The notes beneath the pieces are model-generated. The model ran no database searches. It was given only the letters and a program-made list of their open reading frames with translations, and had not been told where the DNA came from. A stretch of 46,942 bases of DNA from Deltaproteobacteria bacterium (lineage in GTDB: Bacteria > Desulfobacterota > Binatia > UBA9968), in contig JACQUW010000322.1 of NCBI GenBank assembly GCA_016210115.1, positions 1 to 46,942 of the forward strand. Direction: 5' to 3'. Both the position numbers and the translations under genes were made by a program. Positions 30,828 to 42,800 of this stretch are shown in pieces. The number at the start of each line of letters is the position of its first letter. Within the stretch, counting starts at the first letter, position 1.

Positions 30828-33800
30828 TTATTCATGCTCCCCGGAGACCTCCGATTGGAACTCCTTGAACGAATTGAACCCCGATTTCGGCGGTTTGATG
30901 AAACCGCGACGAACGAAGTACGATAGATAGCTTGTCAGCAGTTCGGGGCCGACTGGCGGACAGGCGATGGAGCTACCGGCAAGTCCGGCAAGCGTGTTCT
31001 TGCATTGCACCCGCGGCACTAGGATCCCATCCCTTTCAATCGTTTTGAGGACATGCAGCAATGGAGCCCAGGAGGTTTTTTGCACGTACTCCGCCAGGTT
31101 CGACAGCAGGTTTCGCCAATCGTCAAATGAAATCCGCTGCAGCCGATAGCCGAAAGAGTCAAGGCAGTTCAGAAGGTCACGACTTCGAATCGGCGAGGGG
31201 TTGACCACGTGAAAAATTTTTCCGCAGGATTCCCTCTGCTTTGAGAGATGAACAATAGCTTGGCTCACGTAATCGACGGGAGCCAGGTCGACCCACGCGT
31301 CAAGATCCGGCACTTTTCCGAGCTCCACACAGGCTCTGAGGATGTTGACGATAAAATCATCCGCATTCCAGATCCCGGATTGGCTGTGGCCTGAGAGCAG
31401 TCCCGGTCTGTAGATCGCCACAGGAAGACCGCGGGACCCGGCGATCATCACCAGCTTTTCGGCAACCCATTTACTTTGTGCATAACCGCCGGAAGGCGCG
31501 CCGGTCTGGTCGAGGTCATCCTGTTCCCCAACCAGCGCGCTCATACGGTCAATACCCTGAAACACTGAAGTGGTTGAAACATGATGCACCGGCTTCAGTT
31601 TGATTTCGCCGGCCAATCTGAGCATCTCCTGGGTCCCCAAAACATTGGACGGCTTATGCGCGCGGTAAGGATACATGAAATTCACCAGCGCGCCGTTGTG
31701 ATAGATGATATCTATTTGCGCTGCCAATATCCGAAATCGTTCCAGTGAAAGACCGAGATAGGGCCGAGACAGATCTCCCGGCACGCTGAGAATTCTGTGG
31801 CTTTGGTTTTCATCCCAGAGCGAATAGAACTCGAGGTTCTTTCGAATACGCCTCTTGCCCTCTGCCGGGTCAGGGGAACGCACCAGACAGTGGATATCCG
31901 CTCGGGTGGTCTTGAGCAGCTCATGCAGCAAGAAGGCTCCCAGGAAGCCGGTTGCTCCGGTTAGAAAAATAGAGGCCCGTTCGGTGATCTCCTCGACAGG
32001 GCGAGCTCTGGGACAGATAGCGGGGTCCAGAACAGCCTCCGCATTGAGCGTCGCCACAGTCATTTCGCTGATAAGGCTCGCCGGCCGGCTCGACTCACCA
32101 CCCTGTGAGTCATTGTGAGCTGCGACGGAAGACAAGGCCTGACGGGCGATTTCTATGGCACGAGCCATTTCCGCCACGGTGGGAGCCTCGAAAACCTGGC
32201 GCAGAGCCAACTCGACTCCAAAGATTTCCCGCACCCGCTCCAAGAGTTGGATAGCCAGTAAGGAGTGTCCACCCAGATCGAAAAACTCGTCTTCGACGCT
32301 TACTCGCCCGACACCGAGGAGATCAGCCCAGATTCCCGCCAGCGCTTCCTCAGCGGGCGTGCGCGGCGCTATGAAAGTTTTCTCCGGCCCTGATGCGCTT
32401 TGTTCGGGTGCCGGCAACGATCGGCGGTCTACTTTCCCGCTGACGGTTAACGGCAGCGAATCCAGTATCACAAATTCCGCAGGCACCATTGACTCCGGCA
32501 GCTTCTTCTTCAAAAAGTTGCGCAGTTCAGTGCTTCCGGGGGCCTCATCGCCGGGAACCACATAGGCCACCAACCGCTTGCCTGTCCTGAGCAGCGTCGA
32601 AGGGCCTGCCCTGAGCATAGCCGCAGGATCTTCAGACACCTGCTCCCGCGCCATGACGACCGTTTCCCGCACGCCGGGATGTTGCCTCAACACGGCCTCA
32701 ATCTCTCCTGGCTCAATGCGGAATCCCCGAATCTTCACCTGATCATCAATGCGACCAACGAATTCGATATTCCCATCCGGCAGATATCTTGCCAAATCTC
32801 CTGTTTTATACAGGCGCGCCCCCGGTTCCTTGCTAAAAGGGTTCGGAACAAATTTTTCAGCGGTCAAATCGGGGCGATTCAAATAGCCCCGAGCGAGCCC
32901 CCGGCCGCCAATATAAAGCTCCCCCGGAACTCCGATGGGCGCAAGATTGCCTTCCGTCTCCAAAATGTAAATTGCTCTGTTGGGCAGAGGACGTCCAATA
33001 GGAATTCTTTTCACGGACGCGTCCCGGCAAAATCCGGGAGGAATCTCGAAGGTGGTCGCCGTGATGGTCGTCTCCGTAGGGCCATAGGCGTTCAAGAGAC
33101 GAACCGAACAGAACGGACTTTGCTGCCGCAGCTTGAGACTTTCGAGTGGCATCACGTCTCCGCCAACGATGACGAGCTTGAGTTGATGGTTGGGACCCAA
33201 CTGTGGTGAGTTGCCCCACTCCAGAGCTACTTGTTGCCAGTAAGCTGTTGGGAGGTTCGCCACCGTGAGCCCAAAATCCAATACCTTCTTATGAAGGTCT
33301 CTCGCTGTCCACACATCGGCGCCGCGCAGAATCAGCCTGGCTCCAGATAAAAGCGCGGCAAAAATTTGCTCCAGCGAGGCATCGAAACTGAGTGAGGCGA
33401 ACTGGAGTACCCGATCGCTGAAGTCGAGCTCATAGTGCCTTTGGATCTCAACGCAGTGGCTTGCAATCGAACCATGCGAAACGACAATTCCCTTTGGCTT
33501 GCCGGTGGAGCCCGATGTATAGATCACATAGGCGACATTGCCGGCCGTCGCTAAGCTGGCAGGATTCTCCTCACTCTCGTGAATGATCGAATCCATATCT
33601 AAAGAGACCACCGGAATTCGACAATCACCATCTTCGGTTGTCCATCCTCGCTGCGCAGATAATTCTGCTGCCAGCCGCTGATGAGCCACCAGCACCCGCG
33701 CCCGGCTGTCCTCCAACATGAACGCCAATCGCTCCTTCGGATGCGCCGGGTCCAGTGGCAGGCAAGCCCCGCCGGTTTTGAGAATGCCGAGAAGCCCTAC

Positions 33801-36800
33801 GACCATCTCCAACGACCGCTCCATGCAGGCGCCCACCAGCACCTCTGGTCCCACCTCCAGCTTTTGGAGGTGATGCGCCAGTTGATTCGCCCGCCGGTTC
33901 AGCTCACGGTAGGTCAGTTGCTGGTCTTCGAATACAACCGCCACAGCATCCGGAGCCCGCTCCACCTGAGCCTCAAAAAGCTGGGCAATCGTCCGCTTCT
34001 CCGGCAGTGATATGTCGGAATGATTGAACCCCACCAGGACGCGCTCTCTTTCTTCGGCCGTCACCAAGCTTAGCCGGCTCAACGATTGTGAGGGATTTTG
34101 CAAAAAAGCGTCCAGCACGCGGAGAAATTGTTGAATCGCCTGACCCCGCAGCGCTTCGTCGAAAACATCGCAGTGGAAATCAAATTCCAGAGTAAAATTC
34201 CCCGCCTGATTAAAGTCGACTATGCGAAGGCTGAAGGACTCATTTTGATGACCGGTATGGACCGCCTCGGTCTCCATAGGCGCCCCATTGAAATCCGGGC
34301 GCGACATATTGTGATAATTCAAGACAACATCATACGCCCTCCTATCCAGAGGGTTTTTAATCGCGGCCTCTCCATGTCGCAGGGTCTCGAACGTTTCGGC
34401 TCGTACCTTTTTTATGATCGACAAAAACGTGTCTCGCCTTTCAAGCTCGACATGTAGCGGGAGCACCTTCACGAATAATCCGATGGTCTTTTTGAAAGCT
34501 CTTGAACGCCGGTTGTGAAAGGGAGTCCCGAAGACAATAGATGGGTTTCCACTGATCCGATAGAGATACGCGCAAAGCAGCGCCGCAAAGATGTTGAACA
34601 GCGAGGCGTCCCGCGTCCCCGCAAAGATGCCTTCCTGAGCCGCAACGGCTCGCAGTTTTTGCGTTCGTTCGAAACCCAAGGAGCAAGAAACTCTCCGAAC
34701 CGCGGTCGTCTGCTTTACGGGAGTCTTGCCATAAAACGCAATCGGCTCCGGTTTCTGCGCAAGCTTTTGGTTCCAATAAGCCTCATCTTTGCGATGGCGC
34801 GATGAGACCCGATACTCCCGCTCATCTTTGACGTAATCTTCAAAGGCGGGAAGCCCTACCCTCTCTTCGAGCCGGCCCTTGAGAGAGCGATCGTAGAGTT
34901 CCGCCATGCGATCGGCGATCAACCAAACCGACCAGGCATCCGCAATCATATGGTGCTGGTTCAGATACCAGATAAATCTCTCATTCGAGAGCTTGATGAG
35001 GACGCAATCCAATAACGATTTCGCCAAATCGAAGCGGGCCTGAGAGCGCTTTCGGGCCCAGGTCCGAACCTCCCCATCGGGATCCGGAGAAAGGGAAAAA
35101 TCGAGATACTCAACGGTGCAGGGAAAATCCGCGACAACGCTTCGTTGCGGCACGCCATCGATCTCCTCGATCACCGTCCGCAGGGCATCACTGGAATTCA
35201 CCAGCGTCTGAAAGGCGCTCCTGAAGTGCTCCCGATCAATTGTTTTCCGGATCGTGAAAATCGCCGCCAGATTGTAAAGCGGCGCGTCCGGCTGAAGTTT
35301 TTGGCCCGCCCATAGAAGAAGCTGATCCCGCGTCAGATTGGTTAAATCTTCGATTTCTTCGAGCTGATCCAGCGGCCCCTTGCTGCGCAGCGATCTACGC
35401 TTTGCCAGCAGTTGCCGGCTTTCCACATCTTCAAGGCAGGGCAACGACGACAAAGTTTCATCGGGGCGGGCGACGATCCCTTCGAGCAGGGCGCGAAAAT
35501 GCGCTGCCATGCGCCTCACTGAGCCGGCCTCGAACAAATCCGTGCTGTAGACAAACGATCCCCTCAGCCCCCCGCCCCCTGTGTCGGTTATGGACAACAA
35601 CAGATCAAAACCCGTCGTCCCGTTCTCTCTTTCCACCGGCGTGACGGTCATAAATGGAGCCTCTATGGCCGCCATCGTCGGAATTACCCGAAACATCACG
35701 CGAAAAAGCGGAGCCCATCTCAAGTCTCGTTTCGGCTGCAATGCCTCCACGAGTTTTTCAAAAGGCACATCGTCATGGGCATACGCTTCCATGCACATGA
35801 CGTTTACCCTTCGCAGTAACTCACGAAATCTCGGGTTACCCGACAAGTCGGTGCGCAGCACCAGCGCGTTAGCGAACAGCCCGATGAGGTCCTCGACTTC
35901 GGGGCGATTACGACCCGCTGTCGCCGCACCCACCACCACATCCTCCTGGCCTGTGTAGCGGTAAAGCAACGTCTGAAACGCCGCCAGCAGGGTCATGAAC
36001 AACGTCACCCCCTCCTGAACGCTCAGAGATCTGAGTCCTTCACTCAGCGAGTCAGGCAAGACAAAAAACTCCGTCGCTCCCCGAAAACTCTGCACCGCAG
36101 CTCGTAGGTGATCTGTGGCTAGCTCAAGCACAGGCAGACCGGCGAGCTGGCGCCTCCAGTATGCGATTTTGGGCTCCAGCGCTTCCTCTCGCAGCCATTG
36201 CCGCTGCCACACCACGAAGTCTCCGAACTGAATAGGAAGCGGAGGGAGCGGCGAGGGGAGCCCCATTGAGAAGACCCCATACAACGCCGCCGCCTCCCGG
36301 AAGAACACTCCCACGGACCAGCCGTCGGAGATAATGTGGTGCATCGTAACGAGAATGAGATGCTCCTCCTCCCCGAGCCGCAGCAGAGTCACGCGGAACA
36401 GAGGTCCGCGGCTTAGGTCGAAGGGCTGCCGGCCTTCCTCAGCGGCCAGGGCGCGCACCTTCTCCTCCTGCTCCGGGGGGGAGAACGCGCGCAGATCGAC
36501 CGCCGACAGAGGAATACGAAGATTCGGGGCAATCCGCTGAAGCGGCTTTCCATCCACTACCGTTATGGTGGTCCGCAGCGCCTCATGGCGCCTTACAATT
36601 TCGTTAATGATTCGCTCTGCCAGGCCGACATCCATTCGGCCACTCATCCGAAAGGCCGTGGGGATGTTGAAAAGAGCGCTCCCGGGCTGCAACTGTTCAA
36701 AAAACCATATTGCTTCCTGCGAAAAGGAAAGGGGAAACGATTTGGGTTCTTGCCGTTTTTTTTCCAGCAGCTTGCTGAGCAGGACACGCTTCTCGTCGGG

Positions 36801-36836
36801 CGATAGATCGGCAAGGGGATTGGAACTCCGGCTCAT
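30828..36836 (-). CDS. NRPS: C-C-A-PCP-thioester reductase
   Basis: 2002 residues. C1 about 33-475 with HHIISDG (166-172). C2 about 497-935 with HHMIADA (628-634). A about 945-1475 with YTSGSTGKPKG (1106-1116) and NAYGPTETT (1249-1257). PCP about 1488-1560 with LGGHS (Ser1525). Reductase about 1620-1985 with LTGATGFLG (1625-1633) and YAQSK (Y1785, K1789). Aligned to GrsA, the selectivity positions read D-A-E-N-I-G-A-I-T plus Lys of A10. The Glu at 239 is seen in some codes for basic residues, but I find no exact match. The reductase would release an aldehyde or alcohol. A 15-residue insert at 1405-1419 comes from a repeat. AAGGAGG lies 7 nt before the ATG, which overlaps the PKS stop as ATGA. 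Confidence 0.95.
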   Translation of the reverse strand: MSRSSNPLADLSPDEKRVLLSKLLEKKRQEPKSFPLSFSQEAIWFFEQLQPGSALFNIPTAFRMSGRMDVGLAERIINEIVRRHEALRTTITVVDGKPLQRIAPNLRIPLSAVDLRAFSPPEQEEKVRALAAEEGRQPFDLSRGPLFRVTLLRLGEEEHLILVTMHHIISDGWSVGVFFREAAALYGVFSMGLPSPLPPLPIQFGDFVVWQRQWLREEALEPKIAYWRRQLAGLPVLELATDHLRAAVQSFRGATEFFVLPDSLSEGLRSLSVQEGVTLFMTLLAAFQTLLYRYTGQEDVVVGAATAGRNRPEVEDLIGLFANALVLRTDLSGNPRFRELLRRVNVMCMEAYAHDDVPFEKLVEALQPKRDLRWAPLFRVMFRVIPTMAAIEAPFMTVTPVERENGTTGFDLLLSITDTGGGGLRGSFVYSTDLFEAGSVRRMAAHFRALLEGIVARPDETLSSLPCLEDVESRQLLAKRRSLRSKGPLDQLEEIEDLTNLTRDQLLLWAGQKLQPDAPLYNLAAIFTIRKTIDREHFRSAFQTLVNSSDALRTVIEEIDGVPQRSVVADFPCTVEYLDFSLSPDPDGEVRTWARKRSQARFDLAKSLLDCVLIKLSNERFIWYLNQHHMIADAWSVWLIADRMAELYDRSLKGRLEERVGLPAFEDYVKDEREYRVSSRHRKDEAYWNQKLAQKPEPIAFYGKTPVKQTTAVRRVSCSLGFERTQKLRAVAAQEGIFAGTRDASLFNIFAALLCAYLYRISGNPSIVFGTPFHNRRSRAFKKTIGLFVKVLPLHVELERRDTFLSIIKKVRAETFETLRHGEAAIKNPLDRRAYDVVLNYHNMSRPDFNGAPMETEAVHTGHQNESFSLRIVDFNQAGNFTLEFDFHCDVFDEALRGQAIQQFLRVLDAFLQNPSQSLSRLSLVTAEERERVLVGFNHSDISLPEKRTIAQLFEAQVERAPDAVAVVFEDQQLTYRELNRRANQLAHHLQKLEVGPEVLVGACMERSLEMVVGLLGILKTGGACLPLDPAHPKERLAFMLEDSRARVLVAHQRLAAELSAQRGWTTEDGDCRIPVVSLDMDSIIHESEENPASLATAGNVAYVIYTSGSTGKPKGIVVSHGSIASHCVEIQRHYELDFSDRVLQFASLSFDASLEQIFAALLSGARLILRGADVWTARDLHKKVLDFGLTVANLPTAYWQQVALEWGNSPQLGPNHQLKLVIVGGDVMPLESLKLRQQSPFCSVRLLNAYGPTETTITATTFEIPPGFCRDASVKRIPIGRPLPNRAIYILETEGNLAPIGVPGELYIGGRGLARGYLNRPDLTAEKFVPNPFSKEPGARLYKTGDLARYLPDGNIEFVGRIDDQVKIRGFRIEPGEIEAVLRQHPGVRETVVMAREQVSEDPAAMLRAGPSTLLRTGKRLVAYVVPGDEAPGSTELRNFLKKKLPESMVPAEFVILDSLPLTVSGKVDRRSLPAPEQSASGPEKTFIAPRTPAEEALAGIWADLLGVGRVSVEDEFFDLGGHSLLAIQLLERVREIFGVELALRQVFEAPTVAEMARAIEIARQALSSVAAHNDSQGGESSRPASLISEMTVATLNAEAVLDPAICPRARPVEEITERASIFLTGATGFLGAFLLHELLKTTRADIHCLVRSPDPAEGKRRIRKNLEFYSLWDENQSHRILSVPGDLSRPYLGLSLERFRILAAQIDIIYHNGALVNFMYPYRAHKPSNVLGTQEMLRLAGEIKLKPVHHVSTTSVFQGIDRMSALVGEQDDLDQTGAPSGGYAQSKWVAEKLVMIAGSRGLPVAIYRPGLLSGHSQSGIWNADDFIVNILRACVELGKVPDLDAWVDLAPVDYVSQAIVHLSKQRESCGKIFHVVNPSPIRSRDLLNCLDSFGYRLQRISFDDWRNLLSNLAEYVQKTSWAPLLHVLKTIERDGILVPRVQCKNTLAGLAGSSIACPPVGPELLTSYLSYFVRRGFIKPPKSGFNSFKEFQSEVSGEHE
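32580..32624 (-). repeat. Repeat-derived in-frame insertion in the adenylation domain
   Basis: About 45 bases encode AAMLRAGPSTLLRTG between REQVSEDP and KRLVAYVV, where A domains normally join directly. On the plus strand the DNA reads CCTGTCCTGAGC, AGCGTCGAAGGG, CCTGCCCTGAGC. This is the common environmental repeat type built from TCGAAGGG and CCTG[TC]CCTGAGC units. The length keeps the frame, and the loop lies before A10, so the enzyme may remain active. Confidence 0.7.
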
Positions 36837-39800
36837 TCGCGAACCTCCTTGTTCGAGTGGCCTGAGTGACCCGCTTCTTCGCCTAGCAATTCCCGAAGCG
36901 CCGCGTCCACCTCGTCGTCCGAAAGGACTTCCACTTTGGTCAACCGTTCATCAGGATCCTGCCGGAGGATCGGCGGTGGCGATGATTCGGGGGCGGAGGC
37001 GGTTAATTGCTCGAGCACAGCGCTGGTGATGATTTGGATCGTCGGGCCCTGCATCAGTTTGCCGACCGGCAAAGACATGCGCAGATCGCTTTCGATTCGA
37101 TTTTTCAATTCAATCGCCATCAACGAGTCGAGGCCCACCTCATTGAGGGGGCGGTTGACGTCGACTTTACCCGCCGAGATTCCCAGCACTTGTGCAGCCT
37201 GCTCCTGAATATATTTTTCGAGCAGCGGCTGGCGGTCTTCTGCTTTGGCGCGCAAGAGAACTTCGCGTGTATGGCCGCTCGCCTCCGATCCGGTTTGAGC
37301 CGCAGCAGTTTCTCCGGCCAGAGCCGAGAAACGTCCGGCCAGTCCGGAGCTCGACAGGTATGGAGAGAGCTTTCGCCAATCTGCCCGGATCACGCCCACC
37401 TGGACCTGATCTCTCTGCAGAATCCGGCCGAGAGCGTCCATGGCTTCCTTTGGAGCGAAGGCCTCCACACCCAAGTGCGCCAAATGCTCGGCGACCTGCT
37501 CTCGACCGGCCAAGTAACCGACCTCACCCAGCCGCCCCCAGTTGATCGTCACGGCCGGCAGCCCTTGAGACCGGCGATAATAGGCGAAAGCATCGAGAAA
37601 GGCGTTTGCGGCGACGTAATTGCCTTGTCCCGGATTGCCAATCAACGAGCTCACCGAACTGAAAAGCACAAAGTAATCAAGAGGCTTGTCGAGAGTTTGC
37701 ATATGTAAATTCCACGTGCCGTCGATTTTTGGAGCCGTAACCTTTCTGAATCTCGTTGGATCCAACTCGAGCAGGATTCCATCGTCCAGGACCATGGCGG
37801 CATGGAAAACGCCTATCAAAGGAGGCAAGGTCCGGTCGATTTCTGCCAAGAGATTTCTCAATTCCTGAACGCTCGTGATGTCCGCCTTGGCCGCTAAAAC
37901 TCGCGCTCCGGAATTCCGCAGAGCCTCCACAGCCTTTTTTGCCGCATCCGCTCCGGCTCCACTCCGGCCTACAAGCGCAAGGTTGCAGCCGCCATTTTCG
38001 ACGATCCACTTCGCAACGGTAAGGCCGAAACCTCCGAATCCTCCTGTGATCAGGTAAGTGCCATCGGAACGAAAAGCAACTCGCTTCCCTTCGGACGGCT
38101 CCACCGGCGGATCTCCCTCTCCCATTGAAACGACGAGTTTCCCAATGTGCCGCCCTTGAGCCATATATCGGAAGGCTTGCCTGATGCGTGAAACAGAAAA
38201 CAGTCTGTAAGGGATGGGCCGAAATTCCCCGCGATCGATCCGCTGAGACAATTCATCCACCAACGTTCTCACGAGAGCCGGCTTCTCTGCCATTAACCGG
38301 CCCAGGTCGACGGCAAAGAATGACAAATTCTTTCGAAACGCCCACAGCCCCAATTTGCTGTCCTGGTAGATGTCACGCTTCCCCAGCTCGAGAAAGCGAC
38401 CGAAAGGAGCGAGGCACGAAAGACTTTTCGCAATGGCTCTTCCTGCCAGTGAATTCAGGACAACGTCCACCCCGCGGCCGTCGGTCCTTTCGAGGACCTG
38501 GTCCGCGAACAATAGAGACCTGGAATCCAGGACGTGTTGGACGCCCAGCAGCCTGAGAAACTCTCGTTTCTCAGGCGTTCCCGCCGTGGCGAATATCTCC
38601 GCTCCCGCGTGAATGGCGATTCCGATGGCAGCAAGCCCGACGCCGCCGGCTCCCGAATGGATCAGGACTCGCTCTCCCGCCTTAAGCTGCCCCAACTGTT
38701 GCAACGAATAATACGCGGTCAAATAGGCGATCGGAATCGTAGCGGCCTCCGCAAAAGTCAAATTCGCCGGCTTGTGCATCACCGATTCCGCCGATGTCGT
38801 AACGTAAGAGCTAAAGCTCCCGAGCGCGATGCCCGCCACCTCATCTCCGACGTTGAAATCTTTCACTCCTTCACCGACCGACACGATTCGACCCGCGCAC
38901 TCATCCCCCAGCATCGTATCTTCCTGGCGCTCCGCGGGATAAACGCCTAAAGCTTTCATGACGTCGCGAAAATTCAGCGAAGCGGCAACAATTTCTATCT
39001 CGACTTCTCCCGGTCCCGGATTTCGCCTGATGGCTTCGCGCAGCGCCAACCTGTCGATAGTTCCGGCCTTTGTAATCTCAAGCCGAAAAGGTCTCTTCGC
39101 CCCTCCCTCCAGTTTTCCCCACGCGACCTGGATTGGCTTCTTCGCCGCGTGCTCCACACGCGGCGCAAAGCACGCTTCTTGCCGCAAAGCGATCTCCATT
39201 TCGCCATCGTCCGCGCCGGCAACCTCGGCGGCCAGAGACTGGATCTCATCCCCCGAGGCCTCGGGACCTAAATCAACCAATTTGACACGAAGTTGAGAAG
39301 ACTCGTTCGCAACGACTCTGCCGAGACCGATTAACGGGGCCTGGGCGATGGATAACGCCTGTTGATCGACGCCCACGGGTTGCGCATTTCGAGTAACGAG
39401 CACAAGACGGGTCGCTTTGTTTCTCCTATCGAGCTTAAGCGCCGCCTGAACGTAGCGCAAAACGCTATAACAGCCGAGCGCTTCCGCTTCCTGCAAAGCG
39501 TCTAGCGTCAGCTCCTCGGGCGGTGGAATATCGAGACTCCAAAAATGCACGGTCCCGTGCCATGCCGCCCCGTACGCCTTGGAAACGGTGTGCAGAAGTC
39601 GCTCCATATCCTCCGGGCTGGTTGGCGAGATTTGGAAGCTTTTATCATCGATCTCGCGGTACCCGTCGCCGGGCCTCACGCTGATGCACGTTTCCCCCAT
39701 CGTGCCAAGCACGCGCGCGAACTCCTTGGAGATACCGCAACCATCTGCGAACACCAAGCAGACCCCCTTCTCCCCCTTGACACTTTCGAGGACAGTCTCG

Positions 39801-42800
39801 GAGGCTCTGCTTTCCGCGCCTTCCTCAACGACCGGTCCGCGCGCCAAAAGGAGGGCCTGGCCCGGCTCCTCATCGCTCGCCAGAAACGAAATATCGTCAA
39901 TATCGGTGAATCCAACCTGGCGCAGAATGTCTTTCCAATGGCTTCTCGGAATGAGCGGGTAATCCGGCCGCAGATCGTAATCTCGGAAATTCCACCACCC
40001 TTCGGTCAATCCGAACACCAGGTCAATCCATTCATGAGGCTCAACAACTTCCAACAAGATCAGGACCCCTTGGGATGACAAGAGCGTCTGTATGTTTCTC
40101 AAGGACGCGCGCAGGTCGGCGGTTGCGTGCAGCACGTCCGAGGCCAGGATCAGGTCGAAGGAATGTGGCCTGAGCTGTTCCAACGGGTTTTCTTGGATGT
40201 CGAGCAATTGCGACTTCAGAAAAGCGCAATCGTGAAATTTCTGGTCCGCTCTTTGTAAAAACAGCGAAGAAAGGTCCGAAAAGACATATTCAGATCGATC
40301 GGCGGGCATCTTGGGAAGCACGTAAGTGGTCATGCCCCCCGTTCCGGCGCCGATCTCCAGAATCCGTATCCTTTTTCCCGCGGAGATGTGCTTCACAAGC
40401 CGCTCCACGGTTTTTTGCACGGCAATGTTATAGAAACGGAACGACGGCGAATCCTGGTAAAATTGCTCTACGAGACTCGTGGAACCACCCGGGAAAATGA
40501 CCTGAAGAGGCGCCATTTCACCCCGAAGCACCGATGGGAGATGGGCCCCGCATTGACCTACCAACATCAACTCAGCAAAAAAGGCCGGGAATTCAGCCAA
40601 AAGCCCTTGCCAGAGCTTTTGCGGGTCCTGCTGGGCGAGCGCCCGATTAACCAGCCATGCATTTGCGCATTTTTCGACGCCGCCTTCCCTCTCCAAGATC
40701 CGCAAGAACCTGGCCGTGAGCCGCCGGTAATTCGGCCCTATCTTCAAATGATTCACAAGCGAATCGACGGTGAATTGCTCTCCCGGCTTGAATGCGCAAC
40801 CCAACTCGCGCATCCCCTCGATCACGTAGGCTGCAGCCAGACGATCCAGGGCTTCATTGGCCTTCGAAAGGATGCCTCGCCAACCCAGATCATCGAATAA
40901 CGTCCGAACCTCCCCTTCCACGGCCCGGGCGACCTCTCCAAGCGCTGGAGAAGATTCAATCGGAATTTTCTGGACAAGTTTTTGCTGCTGTGGTGCAGAC
41001 TTCCTCCGCCACCGGACCTCATAAAGCCAATTCTCGAGGTCGCGCCCCTCGTCGGCGAGTTCACCCAGCGATTGACACCGAAACCCTTCAATCTCCATCA
41101 CAGGAGCGCCACTGTCGTCATAGATGCGAATATCGCCCTCGAGTAAACTCGGGCTCGCGCTTCTGAGCCGCGCGTGACTCCACAATTGCCGGGGTGCCCT
41201 GCCGAAGACCCGCACGCGCGCAACCTGCACGGGTAGATAGAGGGCCTTGTATTCCGCCGCGCAATCTAGGGGAATCGCCTCCGACAGAACCTGGAAACAG
41301 CCATCCAGCAAAGCCGGATGAATCCAATATCTCTGACTCTTGAACTCGCCATCCGCAGGAACCCGGAGCAGCGCAAAGGCCTCTCGATGACCTTTCCAGA
41401 TTCGCTCCACGCAACGAAAAGAGGGGCCGTACTGCAGTCCCATCTCGGAAAACCTGCGGTAAAATTCGTCCGAAGAAATCTCGCTGAAGGAGCCGGCTTG
41501 CAGTTTTTCCACTTCGAATATTGGCGGCGGAGTCAGACCCTGCTCAGTGCGCATGTACCCAATGGTGTGAAGCGTCCAGGAGTCTCCGGATCCCGGGGAT
41601 CTGCTATGAACGGAGAAAGAAGCTTCCGCAGGTTTAAAAAGCAGTTGAACGACCGGGGCGTCTCCCTGATCGGGCAGGAACAGGATTCTCTGAAACTGGA
41701 CATCTTCAAGACCGGGGGTTCCCTCATCGACGATCTCGCGCGCGGCCTCGAGACCCATCTCCAAAAAGAAAGCTGCCGGAAGCACTACGTTGCGGTGGAC
41801 TTTGTGATCTTCTAAAAAGGGCAGGAGACGCTTATCGACAGACACCTCCCATATAGGTTCCGCAGTCCTAAGGCTTCGCTTGATCAAAGGCTGGCGACGC
41901 TCTCCGAGACGAATTACCCGGCTTTCCTCCGGCTCGTTCCAATAGAATTGTCGTTCCCATGGATAACGCGGCAAGGGTACACAGGCGCCTCCTTGAGGCC
42001 AAAGTTTCTTCCACTCCACGGGTTTGCCAAGAGCGTACAAGGCTCCCAGGCTGCCGAGTATGACCGCCTTCTCCTTCTCTCCACGCCGTAAGGAAGGCAG
42101 AATCATCCCTTGCCGGCGCTGAAGGGATAGAGATTCGGAGATCGACCCGGCAAGAACCGGCTGCGGGCTCAATTCAACGAAGACATCATGCCCCTGTTCG
42201 ACCAACCAACCGACGGCTTCTGCGAAGCGCACTTTTTCCCTCACGTTCCGCCACCAATAATTCTCATCGAATTGCCGCCCTTCCACCGGCTTGCCAGTCA
42301 CAGTCGAAACGATCGGGAGGACAGGCCGTTTGGAATCAAGTCCCGCCAATGACGCGAGAAGATCGTGTTTGAGAGGCTCCATCTGAACACTGTGAAACGC
42401 GTATTCAACTCGCAGAAAGCGACAGAAGATTCCCTTTGGAACCAGAAAGCCGCTTATCTCTTCAAGGGCCGGCGGATCCCCGGATAGGGTGACGGAAGAA
42501 GGGCTGTTAACCGCTGCCACCGAGACAAGTTCTTCGCATCCTCGAATGGCCTTTTCAGCCTCTTCCAAAGGTAAACCCACAGCAAGCATCCTGCCTTTAG
42601 CCCCTGCGAAGTCCATGCACCTGCCCCGGTGAAAAATGACTCGCAGAGCCTCATTCAATCTCAAAGCGCCGGCAACATACGCCGCCGCGACTTCACCCAC
42701 ACTGTGTCCCACCACTGCATTCGGCTCCACGCCCCAGGATTTCCACAACGCAGCCAAACCGACCTGCAGCGAAAAAAGCGCCGGCTGCGCAATGGCCGTC

